IMG/VR virus record: IMGVR_UViG_3300032313_000668
Location: 1 to 64,000 of that record
Reading direction: 5' to 3' (one strand)
Source: a virus
DNA length: 64,000 nucleotides
Below the pieces are notes generated by a model. The model saw nothing but the letters and a program-made list of their open reading frames with translations, was not told the DNA's origin and made no database searches. Position numbers and translations under genes: made by a program. The first letter of the stretch is position 1. Every line of letters begins with the position of its first letter. Below, one piece after another: positions 1 to 10,400 of this stretch.

Positions 1-456
1 GTAGGTTCTACAGGTGCTCAAGGTATTCAGGGGCCAGTTGGTTTACCAGCTTTAGAATTATACACTCCTGTACTATCTGCAACTGGTCTTACCTTTACAG
101 GAACCCCAACATCTGGAAGATTTAGCAGATATGGAAGAAATATTTTCTTCTCTATACAGATTGACTGCACTAACGTAACCAACTTTGGTTCAGGTAATAT
201 TCAAGTAACTCTTCCAGTTTTACCAGATGGGATAGCTGCTTCATCCTTTAGTGGAATGATTGACGTATCTAATGGATTCAGCGGTAACGTTCATCAGATA
301 TTTGCTCAGAACGCCTTGAGCTCAGCAGTTATAAGATTATTTACAGTGGGAACAAATGGTCTAAGAACTGCAGTAACTGGAACAGCTCCAGCTACACTAA
401 CTACAAATACTCGAATATACATAACTGGCACTTACATTGCCGCGAGTGATGCGTAA
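1..456 (+). CDS. Collagen-like fibre protein, C-terminal part (5' end outside window)
   Basis: The frame is open from base 1 and ends at TAA 454-456, so only the C-terminal 151 residues are present. It begins with the tail of a collagen-like tract ([13 protein letters not shown]) and continues into a globular beta-rich head starting LELYTPVLSATG. That head resembles the head of the next gene: both have a YTP start, then GR-Y, then a GSG or GNIQ-VTLP segment. Such proteins are trimeric phage fibres with a Gly-X-Y shaft and a receptor-contact tip (family knowledge). The next gene starts 14 bp later behind a GGAGGG ribosome site, so the fibre genes look co-transcribed. The visible Met at 256 is internal and is not taken as the start. 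Confidence 0.7.
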   Translation, partial: VGSTGAQGIQGPVGLPALELYTPVLSATGLTFTGTPTSGRFSRYGRNIFFSIQIDCTNVTNFGSGNIQVTLPVLPDGIAASSFSGMIDVSNGFSGNVHQIFAQNALSSAVIRLFTVGTNGLRTAVTGTAPATLTTNTRIYITGTYIAASDA

Positions 457-470
457 GAGGAGGGTGAATA

Positions 471-1172
471 ATGCCAGCGATTGATTTTCCAAGTAACCCG
501 ACTCTTAACCAAGAGTACACAAACGGTATTCAGACATACCGTTGGAATGGTACGGCTTGGCGTCTAGTTCGTACAAGTGCAGTTGGTCCCACAGGACCGA
601 CAGGTCCTGCAGGTCTTGACTCAACTGCTATTGGTGAGATTGGTCCAACGGGACCAGCTGGGCCAACAGGTGCTACGGGTGCAACTGGTGCAGCTTCAAC
701 AGTACAAGGCCCAACAGGTGCAACAGGCCCAACAGGTTCCTTCACAATTGAGCCTTGGACTACTTACACTCCTCAATTAATTGCTAGCACTGTAAATCCA
801 ACTATTGGAAATGGAACAATACAAGGTCGATACATTGCTCTAGGAGCAATGGTTATGGGTGAGATTCAAATTATTGCAGGAACCTCTGGATTTAACAGAG
901 GCTCTGGAACATACTCAGTTACTTTGCCAACAAATGCAATCTTTGAGGCATATCAACCAATTGGCCAAGTTGTAATGCGAGATGAGGGTCCAGGTATTAC
1001 TTACTTTGGAACTGCAATCTTTACAACATTTGCTAACAGAGTAGAACTTTTTATTCACTCGCAGTCTGCAGCCTTCGATGAAGGTGTGTCAGTAACTGAG
1101 AGCACACCATTCTTGTATGGTGCTAATGACAAAATTCTTATCCAATTCACTTACGAAGCTGACCTAGGTTAG
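471..1172 (+). CDS. Short collagen-like tail fibre protein
   Basis: This 233-aa protein has three parts. Residues 1-40 form an N-terminal domain (AIDFPSNP, then YRWNGTAW) shared with the genes at 1185 and 4231; it probably docks the fibre to the virion. Residues about 42-95 are Gly-Pro-Thr collagen triplets, interrupted by DSTAIGEI and AASTVQ linkers. The C-terminal 140 residues are a beta-rich tip starting WTTYTPQ. The start has a clear GGAGGG ribosome site. It is paralogous to the partial protein at the window start. Function as a receptor-binding fibre is inferred from architecture; no enzymatic motif is visible. Confidence 0.75.
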   Translation: MPAIDFPSNPTLNQEYTNGIQTYRWNGTAWRLVRTSAVGPTGPTGPAGLDSTAIGEIGPTGPAGPTGATGATGAASTVQGPTGATGPTGSFTIEPWTTYTPQLIASTVNPTIGNGTIQGRYIALGAMVMGEIQIIAGTSGFNRGSGTYSVTLPTNAIFEAYQPIGQVVMRDEGPGITYFGTAIFTTFANRVELFIHSQSAAFDEGVSVTESTPFLYGANDKILIQFTYEADLG

Positions 1173-1184
1173 GGGATGGTGTAA

Positions 1185-3089
1185 ATGGCGGCTATAGATT
1201 TTCCTAACTCACCTCAAGTAAACGATGTATTTACTTCTGGCAGTCAAAGCTGGGTTTGGACAGGTACTGCTTGGAACTTAGTTGTATCTTCAGTAGTTGG
1301 CGCAACTGGTCCAACAGGTCCGCAGGGAGCAGCAAGCAGCGTTGCGGGTCCAACAGGACCTACTGGAAGATTTACTGCAAGTGCAGATACTCCTCCAACT
1401 AATCCAACCCCCGTAACTGGTGATGCTTGGTTTAATTCAACAACTGGTCAGATATATGTCTATTATGACGAGTACTGGGTCGAATCTGCCTCCTCAAACG
1501 TAGGAGCAGAGGGACCAACAGGTCCAACGGGTGCAACGGGCCCAATCTCAACAACTCCAGGTCCAACAGGTTTTACTGGTCCTACAGGTGCAACTGGTCC
1601 TCGTGGTCAAACTGGTCCTCAGGGTTTGTCAATTACTGGTGCCACGGGAGCAACAGGTGCTCAAGGCCCAACAGGTGCTCGAGGTGAACAAGGTTTTGAA
1701 GGAGACCGTGGTCCAACTGGACCAACTGGTTCTGCAGGTGGTCAAGGTGTTGCTGGTGAAGAGGGGCCAACAGGTCCAGCAGGTCTTCAAGGTTCTCCTG
1801 GACCGACTGGTCCAACAGGCCCCCGCGGATTCGTAGGACCAACTGGTGCTGCTGGAACCGTAGGAGCAACAGGCCCAGCAGTTACTGGTCCAACTGGTGC
1901 GACAGGTCCTAGCGGTCCAGCTGGTGGACCTACTGGTCCAACAGGCCCTACTGGACCAACTGGAGACACTGGACCCCAAGGTGACGTAGGTCTTCGTGGA
2001 CCTGCGGGTGCGACTGGTGCAAATGGTGCAGCCTCGACAGTCCCTGGACCAACAGGTGCTCAAGGTATTCAAGGTCCAGTCGGACCAACAGGACAGTCTG
2101 GCCCAGCGGGTCCTCAAGGTCCTCAAGGTATTCAAGGTATTCAAGGTCCAACTGGTTTACAGGGACCAGCTGGTGCTGACTACAACAACACAACATCTTC
2201 TACTTCTAGAACGATGTCCCTTGGTAATTTGCTTTTTGTTACAAACGGGCCTCGTGCTTATGCAGTAGGAAATAGAGTTCGTGTATATTCCGTAAGCGCT
2301 CCAACAATCTTTGTTGAGGGTGTAATTATTACCATCGCTGTTAATGACATCACTGTAAACGTGGACCTTGTTCAGGGTAGCGGAACGTTTAACTCATGGA
2401 AATTTGCTCTTTCTGGTGAGCGCGGTCCAGCTGGTCCTACTGGTGCGCAAGGAACTGCAATCAGACTTCTTGGTTCAAAGGCTACAGTCGGTGCTCTTCC
2501 TCCAACTGGAAACACTCTTAATGATGCATGGATTGTTGAAGCTGATGGAAACCTCTATGTGTGGGGTGGAATCTCTTGGAGCAACGTAGGAAAGATAGTT
2601 GGTCCTACAGGTTCTCAAGGTCCTCAAGGTATTCAAGGTATTCAAGGTATTCAAGGTGTCAAGGGTGACACTGGTGACACGGGGCCTCAAGGACCGCAAG
2701 GAAATATCGGGCCAACAGGTGCTTCGGTTACTGGAGCTACAGGAGATACGGGACCAACAGGTCCTGCAGTATTTAATTTGATAGGCCCTCAGTATTTAGC
2801 ATCTACGACACTACAACCAACAGACGTAGCCAGCCTTGTAAAAGTAAATAGCTCGACTGCTACTGCCATTACCGTCCCAGCTGACGGAACAGCTGGATAC
2901 ACCTTCCCATCAGGTACGCAAATTGTTTTGACGCAGCTTGGTGTGGGTCAGGTGACAATCCTAGGAGCAGCTGGAGTATCTATCCTTACCGAAGGTGGAA
3001 GAAACATCACAAAAGCTAGATACGCTGTTGCTTCGCTTATTAAACTTAGTGCCAACTCTTGGCTACTAAGCGGAAACTTGACGGTGTAG
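1185..3089 (+). CDS. Long collagen-like tail fibre protein
   Basis: This 634-aa fibre starts with the shared AIDFPNSP / WVWTGTAW anchor domain. Several collagen tracts follow, rich in GPTGPTG and GIQGIQG triplets, separated by small folded inserts. Two of the inserts are a [17 protein letters not shown] element and a [19 protein letters not shown] element. The C-terminal roughly 95 residues ([13 protein letters not shown], then WLLSGNLTV) match the C-terminus of the fibre at 16618, which suggests a common trimerising tip. The collagen DNA is highly repetitive and contains exact 9-bp tandem copies at 2625-2657. Antisense open frames here are by-products of the repeat. Confidence 0.78.
   Translation: MAAIDFPNSPQVNDVFTSGSQSWVWTGTAWNLVVSSVVGATGPTGPQGAASSVAGPTGPTGRFTASADTPPTNPTPVTGDAWFNSTTGQIYVYYDEYWVESASSNVGAEGPTGPTGATGPISTTPGPTGFTGPTGATGPRGQTGPQGLSITGATGATGAQGPTGARGEQGFEGDRGPTGPTGSAGGQGVAGEEGPTGPAGLQGSPGPTGPTGPRGFVGPTGAAGTVGATGPAVTGPTGATGPSGPAGGPTGPTGPTGPTGDTGPQGDVGLRGPAGATGANGAASTVPGPTGAQGIQGPVGPTGQSGPAGPQGPQGIQGIQGPTGLQGPAGADYNNTTSSTSRTMSLGNLLFVTNGPRAYAVGNRVRVYSVSAPTIFVEGVIITIAVNDITVNVDLVQGSGTFNSWKFALSGERGPAGPTGAQGTAIRLLGSKATVGALPPTGNTLNDAWIVEADGNLYVWGGISWSNVGKIVGPTGSQGPQGIQGIQGIQGVKGDTGDTGPQGPQGNIGPTGASVTGATGDTGPTGPAVFNLIGPQYLASTTLQPTDVASLVKVNSSTATAITVPADGTAGYTFPSGTQIVLTQLGVGQVTILGAAGVSILTEGGRNITKARYAVASLIKLSANSWLLSGNLTV
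2625..2657 (+). repeat. 9-bp tandem repeat encoding Gly-Ile-Gln triplets
   Basis: The unit CAAGGTATT occurs three times in exact tandem (2625-2651), followed by a partial copy. It encodes Gln-Gly-Ile triplets of the collagen shaft. A two-copy version lies near 2124-2147. Because the unit is a whole number of codons, slippage would change shaft length without breaking the frame. Confidence 0.85.
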
Positions 3090-3090
3090 T

Positions 3091-4011
3091 GTGCTTATAT
3101 CTACGCATGCCATGCATGCAACTCTTGAAGTCCCCTTTGTCCCAGCAGCTTGGGAAGCAGTAGTCGATAGTACTTTTGGTACTACAAACATAAATGCCGT
3201 AACTTCTAGTGGTATTAATGAATATATTGCGGTGGGAAATTCTGGAAAAGTGGGAACTTCCCCAAATGGAATTACCTGGACTCAAAGAGACTCAAGTTTT
3301 GATGGAAGCAATATCTACTGCATTGCTTACTATGATGGGCTATATGTAATAGGCGGAAGCTCAGGCAAAATGGCTGTGTCCTCTAATGCAGGAGCAACAT
3401 GGACTCTAGTTCCGTCATCTTTTGGTGCAAGCACGGTATTGGCTGTTACATACTCAACTTCAGCCTCCCTGTGGATTGCTGCTGGTGGTTCAGGAAAGCT
3501 TGCAACCTCTATTGATGGCCTTTCATGGACTCAAAGAACTTCATCTTTTAGTACGACTTTTATTAACGGTCTATATGCATCTTCAAGTTTGATAGTTGCC
3601 GTTGGGTTTGATGGCAAACTAGCAACATCTACTAACGGTACATCTTGGACTCAAAGGTCTTCATCTTTTGTGACCAGCTCTATTTATGCCGTAGCATCTG
3701 ACACAGAAAGTGGAAGATTTGTTGCTGTAGGAGATTCTGGAAAAATTGCCTATTCCGCAAACGGGTTATCTTGGACTCAGGCATTCCCTGCTACTTCTTT
3801 TGGTAACTCAATTGTTCGAGCAGTTGACGCAACTACAGAGGTTTATGTTGCAGCTGGTGCCTTAGGAAAGCTCGGGACATCATACGATGCCAATATTTGG
3901 TCTCAGCGCAACGCTACTTTTGCTACTAACAATATAAACGGAGTTTATATTGATAACAGAGCAGTTGCCGTTGCTGTTGGTAATTCAGGAAGAATAGCGT
4001 ATTCGCTATAG
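3091..4011 (+). CDS. Seven-bladed beta-propeller virion protein (predicted)
   Basis: This 306-aa protein consists almost wholly of a repeat of about 40 residues with the signature GxSGKxATSxNGxSWTQRxSSF. Seven copies can be counted (GNSGKVGTS, GSSGKMAVS, GGSGKLATS, GFDGKLATS, GDSGKIAYS, GALGKLGTS, GNSGRIAYS). The last copy lacks the Trp strand, while the N-terminus supplies an isolated AWEAVVDSTF strand; this is the usual way a propeller ring closes. Similar propellers in sialidase and photosystem assembly-factor-like proteins bind glycans or proteins. The start taken is GTG, one base after the upstream stop; an in-frame ATG at 3112 is an alternative. Lying among fibre genes, it is probably a tail-tip adhesin (inference). 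Confidence 0.65.
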   Translation: MLISTHAMHATLEVPFVPAAWEAVVDSTFGTTNINAVTSSGINEYIAVGNSGKVGTSPNGITWTQRDSSFDGSNIYCIAYYDGLYVIGGSSGKMAVSSNAGATWTLVPSSFGASTVLAVTYSTSASLWIAAGGSGKLATSIDGLSWTQRTSSFSTTFINGLYASSSLIVAVGFDGKLATSTNGTSWTQRSSSFVTSSIYAVASDTESGRFVAVGDSGKIAYSANGLSWTQAFPATSFGNSIVRAVDATTEVYVAAGALGKLGTSYDANIWSQRNATFATNNINGVYIDNRAVAVAVGNSGRIAYSL

Positions 4012-4026
4012 AGGAGAGGAGATATA

Positions 4027-4194
4027 ATGTTTTCATATCAAGTTTTGCATGAGACCCTTCTTGTGCAGATTCTCTATGGTGACAATGTCATCGATGAGAG
4101 TGGCCCATGGGAGTCACTTCAATCAGCAGTCAGCTGGGCAGAAGCCTACGTTGCAAAAATGAACGCTGGCATCCCAGAGCCAGATATCAGCTAA
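4027..4194 (+). CDS. Small 55-aa hypothetical protein
   Basis: This short ORF starts at ATG 4027 behind an excellent ribosome site (GAGGAGAGGAGATATA) and ends at TAA 4192-4194. The protein begins MFSYQVLHETLLVQ and ends GIPEPDIS. It contains a predicted amphipathic helix (SLQSAVSWAEAYVAKM) and no signal peptide or Cys. It fills the gap between the propeller and the next collagen fibre exactly. The family is not recognised; a small fibre-associated or chaperone role is possible but unsupported. Confidence 0.6.
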   Translation: MFSYQVLHETLLVQILYGDNVIDESGPWESLQSAVSWAEAYVAKMNAGIPEPDIS

Positions 4195-4230
4195 TATTTA
4201 GACTACACAGACCAGAAAGGAGTAACCAAA

Positions 4231-4881
4231 ATGGCAGCAATTGATTTTCCAACACCAGTAGCAGTTGACGAAGTATTTACAGTCAACAATCAGAGCTGGG
4301 TTTGGACTGGCATCGCTTGGGAAGCTCTTCGAGTAACTCCAACTGGTCCAACGGGTCCTCAGGGTATTCAAGGACCAACGGGACCAACAGGTGCACAAGG
4401 TGCAACTGGTGCTCAAGGTATTGAAGGTCCTACTGGTCCTGACTCAACTGTTGCAGGTCCAACAGGACCTACAGGTTCACAGGGTGTTGTAGGTCCTACT
4501 GGTCCTCAGGGTGTTCAAGGTGAGCGCGGTGAACGCGGTGTAACTGGTCCGACAGGTGCCGATTCTAATATTGCTGGTCCACAAGGTCCAACTGGCCCCC
4601 GCGGTGTTACAGGTCCAACGGGTTCTACAGGTTCACAATCAGAAGTTCCTGGACCGACTGGTCCAACGGGTCCAGTGGGTAAGTTCGTAGTTGGTGCAAC
4701 TCAACCAGACTTATTTACATCTGTAAATGGAGATGTTTGGTTTAACACTCAAACTGCAAAAACCTATGTATTCTTTGAAGGAGTCTTTGTTGAAACATCA
4801 AGTGGCTCTCAAGGTGTAACTGGTCCTACAGGCTCGCAAGGGTCTTATAGAATATCTACATCTTGGTGGCTTGGTGTATAA
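4231..4881 (+). CDS. Collagen-like tail fibre protein, possibly frameshifted at its 3' end
   Basis: The 216-aa protein starts with the shared anchor domain (AIDFPTP, then WVWTGIAW). Collagen triplets and a [18 protein letters not shown] insert like that of the gene at 1185 follow, then a short second collagen tract. It stops abruptly after SWWLGV without the globular tip seen in its paralogues. The +1 frame stays open from about 4820 to a TAA at 4952-4954, which overlaps the next ATG as TAATG, a junction type used repeatedly in this genome. The real C-terminus may therefore lie in that frame ([18 protein letters not shown] and on). This could be a programmed shift, a mutation or an assembly error. 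Confidence 0.7.
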   Translation: MAAIDFPTPVAVDEVFTVNNQSWVWTGIAWEALRVTPTGPTGPQGIQGPTGPTGAQGATGAQGIEGPTGPDSTVAGPTGPTGSQGVVGPTGPQGVQGERGERGVTGPTGADSNIAGPQGPTGPRGVTGPTGSTGSQSEVPGPTGPTGPVGKFVVGATQPDLFTSVNGDVWFNTQTAKTYVFFEGVFVETSSGSQGVTGPTGSQGSYRISTSWWLGV

Positions 4882-4953
4882 TTACAAGAACAGCAGACTT
4901 ACTTCTGCAACAAACGTTACAATGATGTGTTCTCTTGAAAGAGGTAGCGAATA

Positions 4954-7431
4954 ATGCCTGGATTCCTTGGCGGTTCAAGTGGCGGAACTACTGGCACTGG
5001 TGGAGAAATTACTTTTCCTAAAGAGTTTATTGACCCAGTAACTAAACTCCGTGTCTCTGAGCCCGCAAACCTCATTGACACCGACTTCGAGTATGGTCTA
5101 CAGCCAACCAAGTGGGAAACTGTTGAGCTTATCAACAACACTCCATCGTTCTTTTCTAAGAGCGGTGATACAACTATTCCCAACGTCGAGTCTATTACAA
5201 CAATTACGGGCTCCCGCGAAGTCACAGTTAAAACACTTCTAGACCACGGTCTAGCCGTTGGTACACCTATCAACGTAAATGGAACAAAGTCTCTTACCTC
5301 TGATGGTTCTTACATCATCAACTCAATCCCCAACTCAAAGACTTTTACTTATCTAGCTAAAGAAAACCAATTCCAGACATCTAGTATTGAAGACCTTTAT
5401 ACCTCTATTGTTACTGGAGAGTTTTTTCAGGGTTCTCAGATTAAAATTTCTGACGCTCGAGGCGTCGAGACAGATGGTGAGCCAGTATCAACTTTGACTG
5501 TACGTACTAGTAGTCCGCACGGTTTTGGTCCAAACACACCTCTTTACTTCTTAAACCTCAACTCCACAATTACTCAGGAATTTGATTCTACTAATACTGA
5601 ATCTAAGTCCTTTGATGCTTCTAACAACGTTACCGCTCGTACTTTTGATGGTTCCAACACAACATCTCAAACCAGACTTAACTTAAACAATAGTGCTACT
5701 AGCAACCCAACTAGCGTTGCTAGCGCCATCGTAGGAGTTAATACAGAGAATGACACAATATCTGTTAACCATATAACAGAAAACTTTCAGAATCTAAGAG
5801 TTGGAGCTGCTCTTCAGTATGAAGTAGTAGCAGCTGATGGGTACTTTTTAAATAACCCAAGGGGCGTTGTATTCCTAAAAACTAACAATGCTTTAGGCGC
5901 TTCATCTTCTACATTTGAAGTAAGCGAAATTCCAAACGGTACAACAATTAACATAACTTCAAACATGAGTGGTTTTTTCCAAATTGCTAACCTTGCAGCT
6001 TCATTTGCTGGAAGCAACTTAGATACCAACAATCAAACAAGTATATCTACTTCTAAAGGAAATGCACTAGAGTTTGACGGAGATAACTCAGAGGGTGCTT
6101 CTTTTACTGTTTCTAGCATCGCTGGCCTTGGAAACATCACCCTAAATGCAAATACAAACTGGGCTATCGGTCAGATGATTTTCTATAGCACAACTGGCTC
6201 AGCCGCTACTGGCTTGACAAACAACACAACATATTGGGTATCTGCACTAAATGTTCAGACAAACCTTATTAATATTTCTGACTCGCCAGGCGGAGCCACT
6301 CTAACTGCTATATCTGGTGGTACTGGAACGCAAACTTTTAGAGCAATTAGCGTGTCCGTAGATAGAGACGTAATTGCACTACCAGGACATGGTTTTCAAG
6401 AAGCAGACATGGTTTTATATGAGTATACCAACGGTGCTCGTATGACTACCAATAACGATACAAACGACTACTACTTTGTTAATAAAGTCTTTGATTCAAC
6501 ACACGTCTCTCTAACTAAAACTAAGGGATTTGTATTAGATGGAACAACTCAGGCTCGGGCTGCCGCGAGCGCCCAAGCTATTAAAGTCGTTAATCCATCT
6601 GCGGCAGATGGCCCTTACTGGATTAAGCCAGTTGGTAGTGCTAATGCTTACCTAACCTATTGCAACTTCTCTCTCGAGAGCGGTGGCTGGACTCAGGTTA
6701 TGAAGCTATCAAGCAACACCCTTCTAACCAACACCCTACCTGCTGCTACTGCTGGATTAACCTCTGCTGGTGCCACTGTCACATTTGGTCCTCACTGGGA
6801 TGGATGGTCATGGAACTCAGAAGGTCAGTACACAAGCTTATTCCCACTAGCTAATAACTCAACCTTTGCTGATATTGATGCATTTAGCCCGCTTTTCCAC
6901 CTTCTTCCATTCAATGACATCATGATTATTCAGATTACTAATACAGCTAACAGAATTGGATGGCGTCACAACGCAACTATTCCAAACATGCGAGCAGTTA
7001 CTGGTGGTACGAATCTATCTACTTATGGAAACTCATGGCTATTCCCGACTGCCTTTGCTGCCAACCCAGACGAATGGTCTATGACGCGTCGCTTAGGTGT
7101 TCACACAAGCGTTCGTACGGACCTTTTACAGACTGGTGGTCGTTTTGGCTTTAAGGTTCTATCGGACTACGCCAACAACTATGCAACAGTTAACAACTTT
7201 ATTAATGGCGGGTACAGCACCCTCAACTCAGACGCCGTAACTGGTCATGGTGTGTCCATGATTGGTATGGGTGGTACTGGAACTACAGGAGTTCGTTGGG
7301 GTGGTGGTATCGGATTTACCTATACAGCTAACTCACAATGGCGTGCTCATGGCCACTTCTACAACCAGGGAATCACATCTGGTGGAACATCTAACCGCAC
7401 ATTCCTTAATTTAGCAGTATTCGTCAGATAA
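4954..7431 (+). CDS. Tail fibre/adhesin with C-terminal fibrinogen-like domain
   Basis: The 825-aa protein begins with a Gly-rich stretch (MPGFLGGSSGGTTGTGG). A copy of the dispersed tail module follows (DHGLAVGTPINVNG, then SKTFTYLA, residues about 90-130). The middle is beta-rich and Thr/Asn-rich. A second module type (PGHGFQEADMVLYE) lies near residue 480. The last roughly 280 residues, from DGPYWIKPVGSANAYLTYC and FSLESGGWTQVMKL to the Gly-rich end, resemble a fibrinogen-related domain, a fold that usually binds carbohydrate or acetylated groups. The assignment rests on the YW-x-YC-x-GGWTQV pattern read by eye. The ATG overlaps an upstream TAA in another frame. Confidence 0.62.
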   Translation: MPGFLGGSSGGTTGTGGEITFPKEFIDPVTKLRVSEPANLIDTDFEYGLQPTKWETVELINNTPSFFSKSGDTTIPNVESITTITGSREVTVKTLLDHGLAVGTPINVNGTKSLTSDGSYIINSIPNSKTFTYLAKENQFQTSSIEDLYTSIVTGEFFQGSQIKISDARGVETDGEPVSTLTVRTSSPHGFGPNTPLYFLNLNSTITQEFDSTNTESKSFDASNNVTARTFDGSNTTSQTRLNLNNSATSNPTSVASAIVGVNTENDTISVNHITENFQNLRVGAALQYEVVAADGYFLNNPRGVVFLKTNNALGASSSTFEVSEIPNGTTINITSNMSGFFQIANLAASFAGSNLDTNNQTSISTSKGNALEFDGDNSEGASFTVSSIAGLGNITLNANTNWAIGQMIFYSTTGSAATGLTNNTTYWVSALNVQTNLINISDSPGGATLTAISGGTGTQTFRAISVSVDRDVIALPGHGFQEADMVLYEYTNGARMTTNNDTNDYYFVNKVFDSTHVSLTKTKGFVLDGTTQARAAASAQAIKVVNPSAADGPYWIKPVGSANAYLTYCNFSLESGGWTQVMKLSSNTLLTNTLPAATAGLTSAGATVTFGPHWDGWSWNSEGQYTSLFPLANNSTFADIDAFSPLFHLLPFNDIMIIQITNTANRIGWRHNATIPNMRAVTGGTNLSTYGNSWLFPTAFAANPDEWSMTRRLGVHTSVRTDLLQTGGRFGFKVLSDYANNYATVNNFINGGYSTLNSDAVTGHGVSMIGMGGTGTTGVRWGGGIGFTYTANSQWRAHGHFYNQGITSGGTSNRTFLNLAVFVR

Positions 7432-7480
7432 GAACTGAGTTACAATTAACTTTAGTCTGTCAGAGAAGGGTTGACCATAA

Positions 7481-10400
7481 ATGTCTCTTGATATCCAAGC
7501 AATTGGTGGTCTTGGTACACACACACTCCGTAAGGTAAACGTAAACCTTGCGGAAAATTACGTGTATTTTGCCAACCGCGATTCAGGGACTGCATATCCA
7601 ACAGCTATCACTGATGATGCCGCCTGGGTTTACCGCGAGGGTACTGGAAACATTACTGGCCTTACAACTGGAACTGTTTATTATACCAATACAGACCAAT
7701 ACTCTATAGCCTTTGCCTCTTCTGCTGGTGGCACAAATATTGACCTTACCGAGTACGTTGCTGGAACTGTAACTCTTAACTATCCAAACGTTTTCCAAAA
7801 CGCCTTAAACATTTCTTCTGTGAAATACGCAGACCAGCAAGCAGTAAAGTACTACACAAATTCAGACCCAATTAATGGTCTAACTTCTGGTCAAACTTAT
7901 TTTGTCAAAAACCAGCTAACTGGTTTAGGTGGAAGTGCTCTGTACCAGTTCAGCGACTTTACTTTTACAACTGGTGGAGTTACTGGACAGAATGGTCCGA
8001 CAATTGAGCAGCTTCGAGCTTCCTACTCTTCTGCATCATGGAGAAACTTATACCTAAATCAAGGAACATTCCAGGGATACCAAGACTGGACAGTTCCTGA
8101 AGATGGTGTTTACGAATTTAACGTAAAGGGTGCCCCAGGTCGTCAGGGTCGCGCACTTGGCGGTGGCGGTGCCATCATCCGAGGTAGAGTACGTCTTACC
8201 AAGGGTGAAATTATCACTATTGTCTGCGGACAACGCGGTGAGCTTCCTACTAGCGCAATTAACCACCCAGCATCTTCTGGAGCTTCTTTTGTAGTTAGAA
8301 AAAGTGGAAATATTCCACTCTTTATTGCTGGTGGTGGTTCTTCATCTTCTTCTGTAACAAATGGTTTAAATGCTGTAACCACAAACACTGGTGGAACTTC
8401 TAGCCGTGGATTTGTTGGTGGTACAAGCGGTAATGGTGCTGTTGGACGTAGCTCTGGTGGTGGTGGAGGAGGGTTCTTCTCCGCTGGTGGTAACTCCTCC
8501 AACGGTGGCACTGGTGGTGGTGGATTTAACAACGGTCTTCTCGGTGGTAATCCAGGCAACACTGCAAACGGTGGACGTGGCGGTTTTGGCGGTGGCGGTG
8601 GTGCTGATGGCCAAACTAACGGTAACCCTGGTGGTGCTGGTGGTTACTCTGGTGGTGCTACTAACGATGCTGCTGCAGGTGTTGGTGGTGGTGGAGGTTC
8701 ATTCGTTCTTGCCACAGCTACAAACATTGCAACTTCTGACGGACTATATAACGGAAGCAATAATCTTTTCGGTGTAGCAATTACAAACCTTGCCCAGTAC
8801 AACACAGGCGACGTTGAAGGTGAAGTATCTGTAACTCTAGTAGAGCGTTCAGTATTTGGATTTAAGTTGCACCCAACTGCAAGCGATGCAGAAGCTGGAT
8901 TGAATGAAATCCCTGTTTCACCTGCTGGCTCACAGTTCCACGCTTTTGTCCCAGTTACTCTTGATTTAACATCTGAAACAATTAACACACTTACTCCTCA
9001 TGGATTTTCTGAGGGAGAAGGTGTTCAGTACTTCTTTAATACAACCGCTGCTGGTGGTTTAGACGCATCTACCGTTTACTACATTGACCGAGTAGATGAC
9101 TACACATTTAAACTAAGCCTAACTCCAGACCCAAATTTTACTACAGTAAACATAACTCGCCCTGCTAACTCAACTATTCAGGGTTTCCGTAGAGTTATTG
9201 TTAATCCTTCTACGGACACAATTACTATTAATAACCATGGTTTCTTAGTAGACCAGCCAGTTAGATACTCTCCTGGCACTGGAACTGCTATTGCTCCTTT
9301 GCAGAACAACTCAACTTACTACATTAAAGATGTTGTTGATGCTAATAGATTTACATTAAGTCAGTCGCTTCAAGGTCCTGTTATCAACATAACCTCTCCT
9401 GGAACTGGCACATCACACAGCTTTATTTTGACTGTTGTTAATGATTTGGAAGACACTCTTTACGTACCTACTCACGGCTATGTCTCTGGTCAAACTGTTA
9501 GATACCAAAAGTCTAGAGACTTTGTAATTTCTAACGTTACTTCTTCTGGAACTACAAGAGTAATTAACACAGTTGAGCCACATGGTATTCAAGTTAACTC
9601 AAGAATTACTCTTGACAACTTCACAAGACCAGCAGTTTCTGCTCCATCAATTGTTGTAACACGTATTGCAAGCTCTGGTCAGACTAGAACTTTGACTCTT
9701 GCTGCCAACCACAACTTACAAACAGGTATGTTTATCCAAGTTAGCGGTCTTACTGGAGTAAACGCATCTAACTTTAACGGCATTCATGTAGTTACAGCTA
9801 TCCCAACAGGAAACACTCTTACATACACTGCTGAAGTTAGCTCGACTCTTTCTGAACTAATTCTTTCAGGTACTGCTACTACAATGCAACGCAAGCCAGC
9901 CTTTGAGTTTGTTGAGCACACACGTGTTCTAAATGTTAGAAGCATTGCTTCATCTGGAACAACTCGTACGATTGTGACTAACGAACCTCACTACCTCAGC
10001 ACAGGATACCCAATTTGGATTCAAGGAATCTCTGGTTCTGTAACAGGAATCCAGGGTGATATTGGAGAGTATTTCAATGGAATCTACTTTTTAGCAAGCA
10101 CACCTAGCACTAACACATTTACATATGTTGCAGCTCACGATGGCGAGCCATCAAACTTGCAGCCAGCTATTACTTTTAACACTACTGGTGTTGGTACTGG
10201 TGGAGTAAACCTTGGCGGAACCGTTTATCGAGAAGTTGTAGCTTCTGCTGTTACTTCCAACTCAATTAGCTATGTCATGCCTCAATCTTCTATAACAGTA
10301 AGCCCAGCAGAAACAGTTACTGGTCGCGTGTCAAAGATTGGTGTTCGATTAAACAACAGAAACCTAACAAACACTACTCTTGGTGACCTAACATTTGATG

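Noticed and set aside
1629-2144. 171-aa antisense ORF, rich in Trp, Ser and Thr, inside the collagen fibre
   Set aside because: It mirrors the Gly-Pro-Thr coding repeat; it has no ribosome site and low-complexity composition.
8143-8562. Antisense Pro-rich ORF opposite the glycine-rich domain
   Set aside because: It is the complement of Gly codons, with no independent coding signal.
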